From positions 1 through 34,426 of the forward strand of contig JABWBO010000084.1 of the NCBI GenBank assembly GCA_013360465.1: DNA of 34,426 bases, written 5' to 3'. The DNA is from Anaerolineae bacterium. Its GTDB lineage: Bacteria; Chloroflexota; Anaerolineae; Aggregatilineales; Phototrophicaceae. This document shows positions 1 to 7,701 of the stretch, piece by piece. The notes under the pieces are model-generated. The model was given only the letters and a program-made list of their open reading frames with translations, did no database searches and was not told the origin of the DNA. Every line of letters starts with the position of its first letter. Positions within the stretch are counted from its first letter, which is position 1. The position numbers and the translations under genes were made by a program.

Positions 1-734
1 CCCCATTCGCCGAAGGTGATGGCATCTGCCTGCCCTTCGACCAGTACCGCCTGTTCCGCATCAGTGCTATATAGGTGATTGGAGTAGGGACGGCGCTCAC
101 CCAGAATTTCACGCGGCGGATTGTAGTGCTGTTTACCGATGATTGAACGTCCGCTCAGATAGGCTAAACGCCCCTGCTCCAGATGGATGTAAACCAGCAT
201 TCCTGCCGGGAATTTGCCGACCGCCATCCGCCATTTATCGGGCAAGTTGAGATCAGCCAGCAGCGGACGCTTGTCTTGCGGCATGAAACCGAGCCGCGCA
301 GCTTTGACCGTCGAAGGCTGCCATCCGCGTGTCTGGGTGACATATTCCAGCGCAGCAGGCGTGTTAAGCAGTGTCTCATGCAGCCGATGCACGAGCTGGC
401 GTTCCGCCCACGCAAATGACTTGTGGAAGTCATTCTGTGTTTCGATTGCAATGCCTGCTCGCTGTGCCAGATAGCGCACAGCTTCCATGAACATCGCTGG
501 GTCACGGTTGTTCCAACGATTGTCATAGCCGAGCAGATGCCGTCCGGCGAAGTCGAAGGCGTCGCCGTATTCGCCTCTGGAGTTCCAGAAATATTGTCCA
601 GTTTGCGGGGTAACAACCAGACTATCGTGTTCTACGCCGACGTAGCGTGTCCCCATCCGCTTCAAGGCGAATTTTTCGCCGACGATCTGTTCAATTGGAT
701 ATGTGGAGCGAATTTGCTCCAAGTCGATACTCAT
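1..734 (-). CDS. DnaG-like primase, N-terminal part (runs off window)
   Basis: An open frame of 244 codons starts at an ATG (732-734) and runs to the window edge without a stop. An AGGAGAG ribosome site lies about seven bases upstream. The first ~65 residues follow the layout of the DnaG CHC2 zinc-finger region (a VVTPQTGQYFW strand, then GDAFDFAGRHLLG), but the zinc-binding cysteines and histidine are absent. Near the window edge the motif VLVEGQADAIT looks like the start of a TOPRIM domain, with the conserved Glu-Gly. Family knowledge: such proteins make RNA primers for replication of plasmids and phages. It follows parB on the same strand, which suggests one replication and partition module. 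The C-terminus is outside the window, so a fused helicase domain cannot be excluded. I am fairly sure of primase-like and less sure of activity. Confidence 0.72.
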   Translation of the reverse strand, partial: MSIDLEQIRSTYPIEQIVGEKFALKRMGTRYVGVEHDSLVVTPQTGQYFWNSRGEYGDAFDFAGRHLLGYDNRWNNRDPAMFMEAVRYLAQRAGIAIETQNDFHKSFAWAERQLVHRLHETLLNTPAALEYVTQTRGWQPSTVKAARLGFMPQDKRPLLADLNLPDKWRMAVGKFPAGMLVYIHLEQGRLAYLSGRSIIGKQHYNPPREILGERRPYSNHLYSTDAEQAVLVEGQADAITFGEW

Positions 735-957
735 AAGAACACTCTCCTTGCGCTGCGCGCGGGCAAAGTTGAAGACAACCGGTGTTGAAAAAACACGGTT
801 CAAAGTTGCTATCGAGTTGCACAGGGAGAGAGGTTGTGATACATTGTGAGTGCCTAGTTCACGATGTACCCCATCCCACCGCCCATGTGCTTTCCAGCTT
901 GTGGGCTTTTTCTTTTCTTAGGGTGGCGGTCGTGCCAGTTTCATGTCCGTCCTCCAA

Positions 958-983
958 AAATTGTTTGCACGTGCAAACAATTT
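958..983. promoter_or_regulatory. parS-like centromere palindrome
   Basis: A perfect 26-bp palindrome whose inner 18 bases are TGTTTGCACGTGCAAACA. It resembles the chromosomal parS consensus TGTTTCACGTGAAACA with one extra G/C pair inserted on each side of the CACGTG centre. Its last base overlaps the parB stop codon. There is no loop and no T-run after it, so a terminator is less likely. Binding by the adjacent ParB is inferred from position and likeness. Confidence 0.6.
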
Positions 984-2185
984 CAATCCTCTCCGAGATA
1001 GCGTTCTGTTTCCGAGATCAGTTTCTTCATTGCCTGAAGCCTCGCTCTTGCGATACTTGTGTCTCCTTCTTGGCGTACCAATGCGCGAGCGAATTCTTGG
1101 GGGGTCGTGGACTGGATCGCTTGTGTCACCTTTGCCATCTTCACGGCTGATGGAGATACATCATCTTCATCATTCACTTGCTGCTCCGAGCCATCACCTT
1201 CACACAGCTCTTTGACTTGCTTCACACTGAGATTGAAGTCGATGATTTGACGCACAAGCTCGGCGTGATATTCGGCAGGCACGCCAACCACATAGCGCAG
1301 CTTGCCTTCTTCAATGCTGTGACGATCTGCCATCTCAAGCGCTTCGTCAGAAAGTCGGAGAAGTGACTTCACGATGCTGAACTGAGAACGCTTGATACCG
1401 CCCATCGCACTGAGAACTGCATCCGTGTACTCACGCTTACCACGCAAGTCGAGTTCGAGCGCCTGACGGTAAAAGTCGTTTTCGACGGCATAGGTGGGGA
1501 TTTCGTAGCCGTGAACCGTGAGCAGCAAGAGCGCCGCTTGTCGTGCCAGTGCTACCGCTGTCAGCCCTGAGCGTGCCGTATTCTCTTTTGCCTGACGAAA
1601 GACGGATGAATGGTTTGCGGGGATGACGATGCACGGGATCATGCCGTCACCGGTGTAGTTCGGAATGAAGTCACGGAGCAGCCACGTCGCCCAGTAGCGC
1701 CGCTCACCGGTTTCGATGCGGAACAGCCGCGTCACGCCTTGACTGACATCGACCACGGTCAGCGGATTGACCTGTCCGTCATCGCGAATGGTGGTCGCCA
1801 GATTGACTAGATCGCGCAGAAATACTTCCTCTGGAGTGAGGGTTGCGACGGGTTCGTCGTCGCGCTCATCATCTGCGTTTGGGAGCAGCTCAAGGAGGTT
1901 GTTGAACGGTCTTCCCCGATGCCGTGCCGCAATCTGCACAATCTGCACCAGTTCGCGCAACGCCTGTGTCGGCGTGATCTGATTCTGGTGAAAGCGCAGA
2001 TGAATGCTTTCCGGCAGCACACGGCGCGGCTGCACCGGATCAGGGCGTACCATCTCCAGCAGAATGCGCTCAACATGGATCGCGTTGCCATTTAGATTCT
2101 GCGGCAGTTCGCCAAGAAGGTCGCTGGTGACGGATGCCAGCAAATCATCCATGCGCTGCGTATCGTGATTCGGGCGCGCCATCAT
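983..2185 (-). CDS. parB: ParB/KorB-like partition protein
   Basis: A 400-residue protein of the ParB family. These bind centromere sites, spread along DNA and work with a ParA ATPase to segregate plasmids or integrative elements. The ParB N-terminal domain is seen in the central third, with QVNPLTVVDV followed by IETGERRYWA, the conserved G-E-R-R-x-x-A box. A helix-turn-helix segment (SGLTAVALARQAALL and beyond) follows, then an acidic C-terminal half. The N-terminal ~90 residues (helical, with many Leu and Pro) are an extension I do not recognise. The start overlaps the parA stop as ATGA, so the two genes are translationally coupled. A parS-like palindrome abuts the stop codon. Family assignment is secure; symbol by family and context. 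Confidence 0.88.
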   Translation of the reverse strand: MMARPNHDTQRMDDLLASVTSDLLGELPQNLNGNAIHVERILLEMVRPDPVQPRRVLPESIHLRFHQNQITPTQALRELVQIVQIAARHRGRPFNNLLELLPNADDERDDEPVATLTPEEVFLRDLVNLATTIRDDGQVNPLTVVDVSQGVTRLFRIETGERRYWATWLLRDFIPNYTGDGMIPCIVIPANHSSVFRQAKENTARSGLTAVALARQAALLLLTVHGYEIPTYAVENDFYRQALELDLRGKREYTDAVLSAMGGIKRSQFSIVKSLLRLSDEALEMADRHSIEEGKLRYVVGVPAEYHAELVRQIIDFNLSVKQVKELCEGDGSEQQVNDEDDVSPSAVKMAKVTQAIQSTTPQEFARALVRQEGDTSIARARLQAMKKLISETERYLGED

Positions 2186-3006
2186 TCGCCGCCCTTCAGC
2201 AGATAGCGCACCAGCGATGCGACCACCTGCATATACGCCTTACTTGCTGAGGCGGTGGGATTATAAGTGAACAGGCTCTGATGGTTGCTGTGAGCATACG
2301 AGACGGCTTCGTTGGCTGGGATCACGCCGAGCAGAAGCTTACCTAAGACCGGATGTGCTTTAACCTCTGCCAGCAGGTGGTTATGACCGCGAATGCGACT
2401 GTCCATCTTAGTCACGATCAATCCGCTCACGCGCAGCGTCGGATGCCGCCAGCCTTCACGGATGTCGTTGATCTTCTCAATCACGCTGGTCAAGCCGACC
2501 GTTTCCAGATAGCGCGGCTCGACTGGTACAATTGCATCGGTCGCGGCAAGCAATCCCATTTCGGTCAGCAGACTGAATGAGGGGCGGGTGTCGATGATGA
2601 TCGCCGCGTACTGATTTGCGATTTTGCTGACCGGATCCACCAGACGATAGGGTGCGCCTGCCACGCCCGTCAGTTCCCGCTCTGCGCCTTCGAGCATAGG
2701 GGACGCGGGCAGGATGTGCAGATCGGGATCCCACTGACTCTGCGTGATGCAATTCAACAGCGTTTGCGGCGCATTGGTGCGATCGGCCATCAGGACGGTG
2801 TATAGACTATCGTCCGCGCCGTAATTCTTGCGTCCGGTCGTGATCAGCGACGCATGTCCCTGCGAATCGGTGTCGATAATCAGGACACGCGGGTTGGTTG
2901 CGTTGGCGCGGCGCAGCAATTGCACCATGCCGAGCGCGATATTGGTGGCAGATGTCGATTTACCGACACCCCCTTTGTGGTTGGTGAATACGAAAGAACG
3001 AGTCAT
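2182..3006 (-). CDS. parA: ParA-type partition ATPase
   Basis: A deviant-Walker ATPase of the ParA/MinD/Soj family, which forms DNA-bound gradients that move ParB-parS complexes. The N-terminus holds the deviant Walker A motif KGGVGKST, then VLIIDTDSQGHAS, and AAIIIDTRPS in the Walker B region. No helix-turn-helix precedes the ATPase, so it is a short (type Ib or chromosomal) ParA. Two ATGs are possible, at 3012 and 3006. The AGAGGA ribosome site sits only a couple of bases from the first and about seven from the second, so I prefer 3006 (274 residues). It overlaps parB by four bases. The 206 bp upstream, to the recombinase stop, must hold its promoter, but I saw no convincing -35/-10 pair there. 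Confidence 0.93.
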   Translation of the reverse strand: MTRSFVFTNHKGGVGKSTSATNIALGMVQLLRRANATNPRVLIIDTDSQGHASLITTGRKNYGADDSLYTVLMADRTNAPQTLLNCITQSQWDPDLHILPASPMLEGAERELTGVAGAPYRLVDPVSKIANQYAAIIIDTRPSFSLLTEMGLLAATDAIVPVEPRYLETVGLTSVIEKINDIREGWRHPTLRVSGLIVTKMDSRIRGHNHLLAEVKAHPVLGKLLLGVIPANEAVSYAHSNHQSLFTYNPTASASKAYMQVVASLVRYLLKGGE

Positions 3007-3218
3007 TGCCATTTCCTCTCAGAACCCAACGAACCGTCGATTTCGCTGTGGCTGGCAATGCTCATCAGAGGTTGGTGTAAACTCTCTAAGGGAGCTTTGC
3101 TGGCACGGGCAGCGAGCTTCAAGGCGGGCGGGGGAGGGCACACCTCCTCCGCTCACCGCAAAAGCCGAATGTTGTTAGGCTAAGCAGGAAAGCCGTTGTT
3201 CACGTTTGGGGTAAGCGA

Positions 3219-4928
3219 TTACTGCGAGGAAATGAGAGAGAACCGATTGCCCGCTGGGTTCGGTTTGTATACAACTGGTGGAGCTAGTTTGGAGCCAGTC
3301 CGAACATCCAGCCAATGCGCTGGATGTTTGCATTTCAGGGGTTCCCTCACGTTCGCGTCGTGCTCTATCTGAGAGGGCGCTCGCAGTTCCAACACAATCT
3401 CGCCATCAACGTTCACAACCACCCGCTTGACCATGTGATGCAGCAGCTCTTTCTGTGCGCTGCGATCAAGTCGATTATACAGCGTTCCTACTTGCGCGAT
3501 GATTCCAAGTGCCGACTCCAAATTCTCGATGTGATACTGCTGCTGTTGTGTCATACCTTCCAGCGTCGCGCGTAGTTTCAAACGACGGTCCTGCCACTCT
3601 GCCCACAGCGAATTCCACAGGTCTTCCGAGATTTTCCCGGTCGCCAGCAGTCTCACTGTCCGAGCTTCTTCCTGATCGATGGCTTCCAGTGCCGCCACAA
3701 GCTGTTCACGCTCGCTTGGACGATTGTGACCCAGCTTTTCCGCCAGGTCGTGCGTATAGTACGCTCGGATCATGGGCAGCATGTCGGGATCAACCTGGAT
3801 GCGCTTCAGTTCATCGGGTATCTGTCGATCAATTCCATCACACTTGAAGTTTATGTTACTGCGCGGGATGCAGTAGTACGCCGTGCCACCTCCACGGCGA
3901 TAAGTGTTTGAAGTCGAACCCGTCAGTTTCGCTTCATTGCCATCTTCCCCAATGTAGAAGATGATCCCTTTAAGCAGGTAATCATGTCGGCGCTTCGCTA
4001 TTCGGTGACGGTTCCGCCGCTCCAGGATTTCCAACCCACGCTCGAATTCTTCGGTAGTGACGATGGGTTCCCAGTTGCCACGGATAGTTTTCGGAAGGAT
4101 TTTGTTCTTTTCGCTTACCACCCATCCCGCATACATCCAGTTGTGGAACACGTTCGAGATAGTGCTAATGTTTGCCCGACGAGTACCGCTGGGCAATATC
4201 TCAACAAATGGACGTCCGGTGCGGTGGTGATAGCCCCGCTCGTGCAGTTTTTCCGCAATCTCTTCAAGCGTCCACCTATCCTCTAACAGTAAATCCCAGG
4301 CGTAACGCCAGATCGTGGCGCGCTTGGGGTCTTGTTCGACCCATTTGTCGAAGCGCCCCAGATCATGTCGCTTTGACTCATCTGTTCGTGCGGTCACGTT
4401 GATGTAGCCTTCGGGAGCGTAGTTTGCATATCCGCCACCCCTGCGTTTTGCCTGCTGCCCACCGCGTGTGCGTATGCCTAACAGCGTTGATTCACGTCGG
4501 GCGAGCGTAAACGACAGCGCCACGATTACACGACCATCAGGATCCATTGGATCGAGATCTGGCGAGTTGGCAAATCTCACGCCGACTCCAAACTCATGCA
4601 ACTCGTCTATAGCTCGCAGGGCTTCGGTATCATCGCGTCCAAAGCGGTCGGCACGTTCCACTATCACATGTGAAAACTTCCCCGCCCGTGCGTCTGCCAG
4701 CAGTCGTTGGTAGCCGGTGCGATTCGGCGTCTTTCCTGTGAGTACATCGATGTATTCATCATAGACTGGCATGTCCGAGTGTGCGAGGACATTGCTTTCA
4801 ATAATGGCACGCTGGCGTGCGCGCGATAGTTCCGGCTTCTGATGATCTTCACTGCTCGTTCGTAGGTACACTGCCCAGCCCGGAGTCGGTGGAGTAGCTA
4901 GCCCTTTTTTCCGTTTTTGTGATGTCAT
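3219..4928 (-). CDS. Large serine recombinase (full-length copy of a tandem pair)
   Basis: A 569-residue site-specific serine recombinase. The resolvase domain starts WAVYLRTSSED, where the first Ser of R-T-S-S is the expected nucleophile, and contains VERADRFGRDD and LARRES. The Recombinase domain follows (WTLEEIAEKLHERGYHHRTGRPF). The zinc-ribbon segment is degenerate: the usual paired CxxC is absent after LLKGIIFYIGEDG and only scattered cysteines remain (YYCIP, FKCDG). A coiled-coil-like stretch rich in Glu, Leu and Gln comes next. Family role: integration, excision or inversion between att sites. Its first ~300 residues closely match the downstream-numbered neighbour at 4958-5899, and the two are 29 bp apart on one strand, so they are probably co-transcribed paralogues. 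Only a weak AGGG precedes the ATG. Confidence 0.88.
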   Translation of the reverse strand: MTSQKRKKGLATPPTPGWAVYLRTSSEDHQKPELSRARQRAIIESNVLAHSDMPVYDEYIDVLTGKTPNRTGYQRLLADARAGKFSHVIVERADRFGRDDTEALRAIDELHEFGVGVRFANSPDLDPMDPDGRVIVALSFTLARRESTLLGIRTRGGQQAKRRGGGYANYAPEGYINVTARTDESKRHDLGRFDKWVEQDPKRATIWRYAWDLLLEDRWTLEEIAEKLHERGYHHRTGRPFVEILPSGTRRANISTISNVFHNWMYAGWVVSEKNKILPKTIRGNWEPIVTTEEFERGLEILERRNRHRIAKRRHDYLLKGIIFYIGEDGNEAKLTGSTSNTYRRGGGTAYYCIPRSNINFKCDGIDRQIPDELKRIQVDPDMLPMIRAYYTHDLAEKLGHNRPSEREQLVAALEAIDQEEARTVRLLATGKISEDLWNSLWAEWQDRRLKLRATLEGMTQQQQYHIENLESALGIIAQVGTLYNRLDRSAQKELLHHMVKRVVVNVDGEIVLELRAPSQIEHDANVREPLKCKHPAHWLDVRTGSKLAPPVVYKPNPAGNRFSLISSQ

Positions 4929-4957
4929 GCTGGCTAACCCTACTTTGACACGCGATA

Positions 4958-5899
4958 CTACTTGGAGTGGTAACCACTGCTCAGAAGATGTTCAAGGGCG
5001 AGCAGTCCAGCCTCGAAATCTTCAGTTGAGACGAGCGGTTCCCAATCGCCACGCACAGTCTTCGGTTCGATCCCATCGCACTCGCTGACCACCCAACCTG
5101 CATATGTCCAATCCTGAAATCCACGCAGCAGTCCATTCGTGATGGGCTTACATTTGCCAAGCTTCGGACTGACGACGACAAACGGCTTGCCGGAACGGTG
5201 TCGATAACCACGTTCATGTAGGACAACAGCGATGTCCTGCAATGTCATCGTTCCTGTCAGCAGCATTGCCCATGCTTCTCTCCATATTGACGCGCGTTCC
5301 GGATCAGGTTCAATCCAGTGGTGAATACGCCCCAAGTCACTGCGCTGGTCGGGATCGCTTTGTCCCCAAGCATTGATATAGCCGTCGGGCGCTCGTCCGG
5401 CATATCCACCGCTCGCACGCTTCGCCTTCAGACCACTTTTCACCCGCTGACCCATGAGCATGGACTCGCGCTGTGCAAGGAAGAACGACAACGCAACCAC
5501 GACGCGATCATCCGGATCCATCGGGTCGAGGTCAGGCGCATTGGCAAACCGCACCGCAACACCGAAGGCGTACAGCTCATCAATTGCGCGCAGTGCTTCT
5601 GTGTCGCTGCGCCCGAATCGGTCGGCACGCTCTACGATGACGTGGGAGAACTTGCCAGCGCGTGCATCAGCGAGCATCCGCTGATAATCCTTCCGACGCG
5701 GGTCCTTGCCGGTCAGCACGTCAATGTATTCGCCATAGACCGGCATGTTGGAGTGTTCTAACACCTGCTTCTCAATCGTGAATCGCTGTCTTTCGCGCGA
5801 GAGTTCTGGCTTCTGATTCTCGTCGCTGCTGGTTCGCAGATAGACTGCCCATCCGGGCATGGGCGGGGGAGGTGGTGTTGCTTTTGCGGTTTGTGACAT
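4958..5899 (-). CDS. Serine recombinase, short paralogue lacking C-terminal domain
   Basis: A 313-residue protein with a complete resolvase domain (WAVYLRTSSDE, VERADRFGRSD, LAQRES) and Recombinase domain (MTLQDIAVVLHERGYRHRSGKPF). It stops at ALEHLLSSGYHSK, just where the zinc-ribbon and coiled-coil half begins in the paralogue. AAAAGGAT precedes the ATG by about eight bases. It lies 12 bp after a small gene and 29 bp before the long paralogue, so it looks like part of a five-gene operon. It may be a decayed duplicate, or a functional partner that works only with the full-length protein. The catalytic residues look intact, which argues against simple decay. Large serine integrases need the C-terminal half to choose att sites, so alone it would probably not integrate DNA (inference). 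Confidence 0.85.
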   Translation of the reverse strand: MSQTAKATPPPPPMPGWAVYLRTSSDENQKPELSRERQRFTIEKQVLEHSNMPVYGEYIDVLTGKDPRRKDYQRMLADARAGKFSHVIVERADRFGRSDTEALRAIDELYAFGVAVRFANAPDLDPMDPDDRVVVALSFFLAQRESMLMGQRVKSGLKAKRASGGYAGRAPDGYINAWGQSDPDQRSDLGRIHHWIEPDPERASIWREAWAMLLTGTMTLQDIAVVLHERGYRHRSGKPFVVVSPKLGKCKPITNGLLRGFQDWTYAGWVVSECDGIEPKTVRGDWEPLVSTEDFEAGLLALEHLLSSGYHSK

Positions 5900-5911
5900 T
5901 GCGTATCCTTT

Positions 5912-6118
5912 TTATCTGTTACGAACGGGACTGCGCTTGTATTCACGATACTGCAAATCGATGATGGCGTGTTTTTCCGAGCAGTTTTCGAGTGCTACAT
6001 CGGTTGGCTCAGGCACATCTCGACCGCGAGCGAGAATTGCAGCCACAGCAAACAAACGGCTGATCATCTTGTTTGCCTCTGATTGCTCAGCAGTGACTGG
6101 TGTTTGGACTGTTTCCAT
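5912..6118 (-). CDS. Small hypothetical protein of recombinase operon
   Basis: A 68-residue frame I do not recognise. It has a mid-protein helix (NKMISRLFAVAAILARG) and a basic tail (YREYKRSPVRNR). The ATG at 6118 is preceded by GGAG at a good distance. A GTG at 6124 would overlap the upstream stop as GTGA but leaves almost no room for a ribosome site, so ATG is preferred. It sits between the zinc-finger gene and the short recombinase with gaps of 2 and 12 bp. Recombination directionality factors are often small basic proteins encoded next to serine integrases, so that role is possible but rests on context only. Confidence 0.6.
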   Translation of the reverse strand: METVQTPVTAEQSEANKMISRLFAVAAILARGRDVPEPTDVALENCSEKHAIIDLQYREYKRSPVRNR

Positions 6119-6120
6119 TC

Positions 6121-6372
6121 TCACGCTCCAATCTCGATCACCGCTCCCTCGAAAGATTCCCCCATCACAGCTTCAAGTTCAAGTAACCCACCGCTCATCC
6201 CGCAGCGACCGAGACAACGGAATTGATCGGTTGTTACGATCATGAGAGAGTGTGACCGACGTTCGCAGCAGGGGCAGCGCCACAGCGAAGCAAGATGGCT
6301 GACTGCCAGGGGATGCCCCCAGCTTTGCGATGCAATCAAACGAAGGTCGGTGCTGGATGCCATAGTGCGCAT
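6121..6372 (-). CDS. Small CHC2-like zinc-finger protein
   Basis: An 83-residue protein with a CPCC motif (Cys33-Cys36) and, 16 residues on, CLGRCGMSGG (Cys53 and Cys57). The order and spacing, including HSLMIV between the two knuckles and GG(D/L) after the second, resemble the CHC2 zinc finger at the N-terminus of DnaG primases, with one extra residue in the second knuckle and Cys replacing His. The primase-like gene at the left edge lacks exactly these residues, so the finger may act in trans (inference). It lies in a tight row with the ribbon-helix-helix gene (2 bp gap) and the next small gene. The ribosome site is weak, as expected for coupled translation. Confidence 0.65.
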   Translation of the reverse strand: MRTMASSTDLRLIASQSWGHPLAVSHLASLWRCPCCERRSHSLMIVTTDQFRCLGRCGMSGGLLELEAVMGESFEGAVIEIGA

Positions 6373-6374
6373 GT

Positions 6375-6566
6375 TTATCCCAACTCCTCAGCTGTGACTT
6401 CTGGGGTCAATCGACGTTCGCGTTCCGCCACCGCCTGCTTGACGATGGTGTAAACCAGATTCGCCAGCGGTCGATCTTCTTCCTCTGCCCATTTCTCTAA
6501 CTTGTCATACAGCGGTTGTGGCAGACGAAAGGCAATTCGCGCTGCATAACGATCATCCCGATTCAT
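6375..6566 (-). CDS. Ribbon-helix-helix (CopG/Arc-like) DNA-binding protein
   Basis: A 63-residue protein with a short strand RIAFRLPQPL, then helix YDKLEKWAEEEDRP and helix LANLVYTIVKQAVAERERRL. This is the strand-helix-helix layout of CopG/Arc repressors, which bind DNA as dimers through the strand. AAGGACAG lies at normal spacing before the ATG. It is the first gene of the minus-strand recombinase operon and diverges from the LuxR-type regulator at 6917. Autoregulation in the 350-bp divergent region, which holds several repeats, is likely but not shown. Confidence 0.82.
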   Translation of the reverse strand: MNRDDRYAARIAFRLPQPLYDKLEKWAEEEDRPLANLVYTIVKQAVAERERRLTPEVTAEELG

Positions 6567-6636
6567 CGCTCTGTCCTTTTGTGTATCAACGTGTCTACAG
6601 GGTACTGGATAGTGACAGAATTGCGGCGCGAAATTA

Positions 6637-6860
6637 GGACAAGTGTTCGGAGTTTAATGGCAATTGCATGAGAATGTTTGACACGGTGAGAATTGGTGAC
6701 ACCCGGATGTCAAAAAGTGACACCGCGCCACCCGAAAATCTAATCGCTTGTCGATTCGAACCAGACTCTAACGGTTTTATAGCTGTATTTTGGAACAAAT
6801 GTCTTCACCAACATTTGGTTTTTGTAATACAATGGCTGATTGAATATAGAACAAGTGTCC
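6637..6860. promoter_or_regulatory. Three GRACA-NN-TGTYY operator-like boxes
   Basis: The 350-bp divergent gap (6567-6916) has no gene. It holds three 12-bp near-palindromes: GGACAAGTGTTC at 6637-6648, GAACAAATGTCT at 6793-6804 and GAACAAGTGTCC at 6849-6860. The last overlaps the -10 element described separately, as expected for a repressor site. TGACAC also occurs three times on the plus strand at 6679, 6697 and 6718. Which regulator binds is unknown; the two divergent genes flanking the gap are the first candidates. Confidence 0.45.
6822..6850 (+). promoter_or_regulatory. Sigma-70-like promoter of regulator gene
   Basis: TTGTAA at 6822-6827 and TATAGA at 6845-6850 are separated by 17 bp, a good sigma-70 layout. 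The start codon at 6917 is about 60 bp from the expected start of transcription. An operator-like box overlaps the -10. Confidence 0.6.
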
Positions 6861-6916
6861 TGTTTTTCTAGTCGCGCCGTGTTCATTGGAGTCATCTTTG
6901 AGGAGAAGGTCGCAAC

Positions 6917-7570
6917 ATGCCAGACATTCACATTGTCGTCATCGCCTCTAATGCTTTGAATCGCAGCGGTATTGAGTCGCTGATAGTCAAAGCGAGCCAG
7001 GGGATGAAAGCCACCGCATCATTCGGGGATCTGCCATCGGCAGATCGTTTTATGAAAGACAATCGGGTTGATATCCTGATCGTCGACGATACGCTTCCAC
7101 GTTCGGTTGATGTGGGTAGGGTGATTCGCAAGCTACTCACACAACATCCGAGCCTGGGCATCCTGATGGTTGCCAGTCGCCCAACGGGCAGCCTCATTCG
7201 GCGAGTGCTGGATTGTGGCGCACGGGGATTTCTCCACAAGGATGACGCAATGGACATCACGCTGGTAGAAGCCATCCACGGAATGCGAAAAGGCGGACTG
7301 TACTTATCGCGACGCGCCAATCAGCTTGTCCAGGTGCAGCGAACACTGCCGGAAAAGATGAGCGGCAGAGATGTGGACGTGCTTCAGCTCACGGCGGATG
7401 GGTTTGAGGCAAAAGAAATCTCAGCGCAGATTGGTGTCGGTGAGAAGACGGTCTACCGAATTCTGGATAACTTGCGGGAGCACTACGGCGCACAGAACAA
7501 CGCCAATCTCATCAATATTGCCTACCATGCGAAGCTGCTACCCAGCAACGATCCGAATGACCATGAGTGA
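6917..7570 (+). CDS. NarL/FixJ-type regulator with atypical receiver
   Basis: A 217-residue protein with a receiver-like domain (1-~125) and a LuxR-type helix-turn-helix at the C-terminus (MSGRDVDVLQLTADGFEAKEISAQIGVGEKTVYRILDNL). The phospho-acceptor position is kept (Asp57 in ILIVDDTLP) and so is the conserved Lys (GFLHKDD). The acidic pair expected after the first strand is missing (IVVIASN instead of I-D-D), so normal Mg-dependent phosphorylation is doubtful. AGGAGAAGG lies before the ATG. No histidine kinase is encoded nearby. Its paralogue follows 131 bp downstream, and the secretion genes follow that, so control of transfer genes is the natural guess. Confidence 0.85.
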   Translation: MPDIHIVVIASNALNRSGIESLIVKASQGMKATASFGDLPSADRFMKDNRVDILIVDDTLPRSVDVGRVIRKLLTQHPSLGILMVASRPTGSLIRRVLDCGARGFLHKDDAMDITLVEAIHGMRKGGLYLSRRANQLVQVQRTLPEKMSGRDVDVLQLTADGFEAKEISAQIGVGEKTVYRILDNLREHYGAQNNANLINIAYHAKLLPSNDPNDHE

Positions 7571-7581
7571 GACTCACGGGC

Positions 7582-7600
7582 CATGAGAAAAATTCTCATG
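7582..7600. repeat. Perfect 8+3+8 inverted repeat
   Basis: CATGAGAA-AAA-TTCTCATG lies 12 bp after the stop of the first regulator. It could be an operator or a small RNA hairpin. A perfect 11-bp palindrome, GTGAGACTCAC, lies at 7566-7576 over the stop codon of the same gene. Confidence 0.5.
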
Positions 7601-7612
7601 CCTCTACCAATG

Positions 7613-7701
7613 ACTGCCCTCAGGATGTCCCATCCTCTCAACCCCCGCAGATCTGGTTCTGATAGACTGCAAAGTTGAGATGGGAATGAGGGCAGTTTTT
7701 T
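7613..7701 (+). terminator. Hairpin plus U-run that contains the next gene's ribosome site
   Basis: ACTGCCCTCA at 7613-7622 pairs perfectly with TGAGGGCAGT at 7687-7696, and inner stretches (TCCCATC with GATGGGA, CAAC with GTTG) extend the stem. Six T follow (7696-7701) and the start codon ATG is at 7702. The only Shine-Dalgarno candidate, GAGGG, is in the right arm. The structure could end transcription of the first regulator gene and hide the ribosome site of the second. Drawn by eye, not folded by software. Confidence 0.6.

Noticed and set aside
6679-6723. TGACAC direct repeats as replication iterons
   Set aside because: Only three short copies with uneven spacing (18 and 21 bp), and no replication initiator gene nearby.
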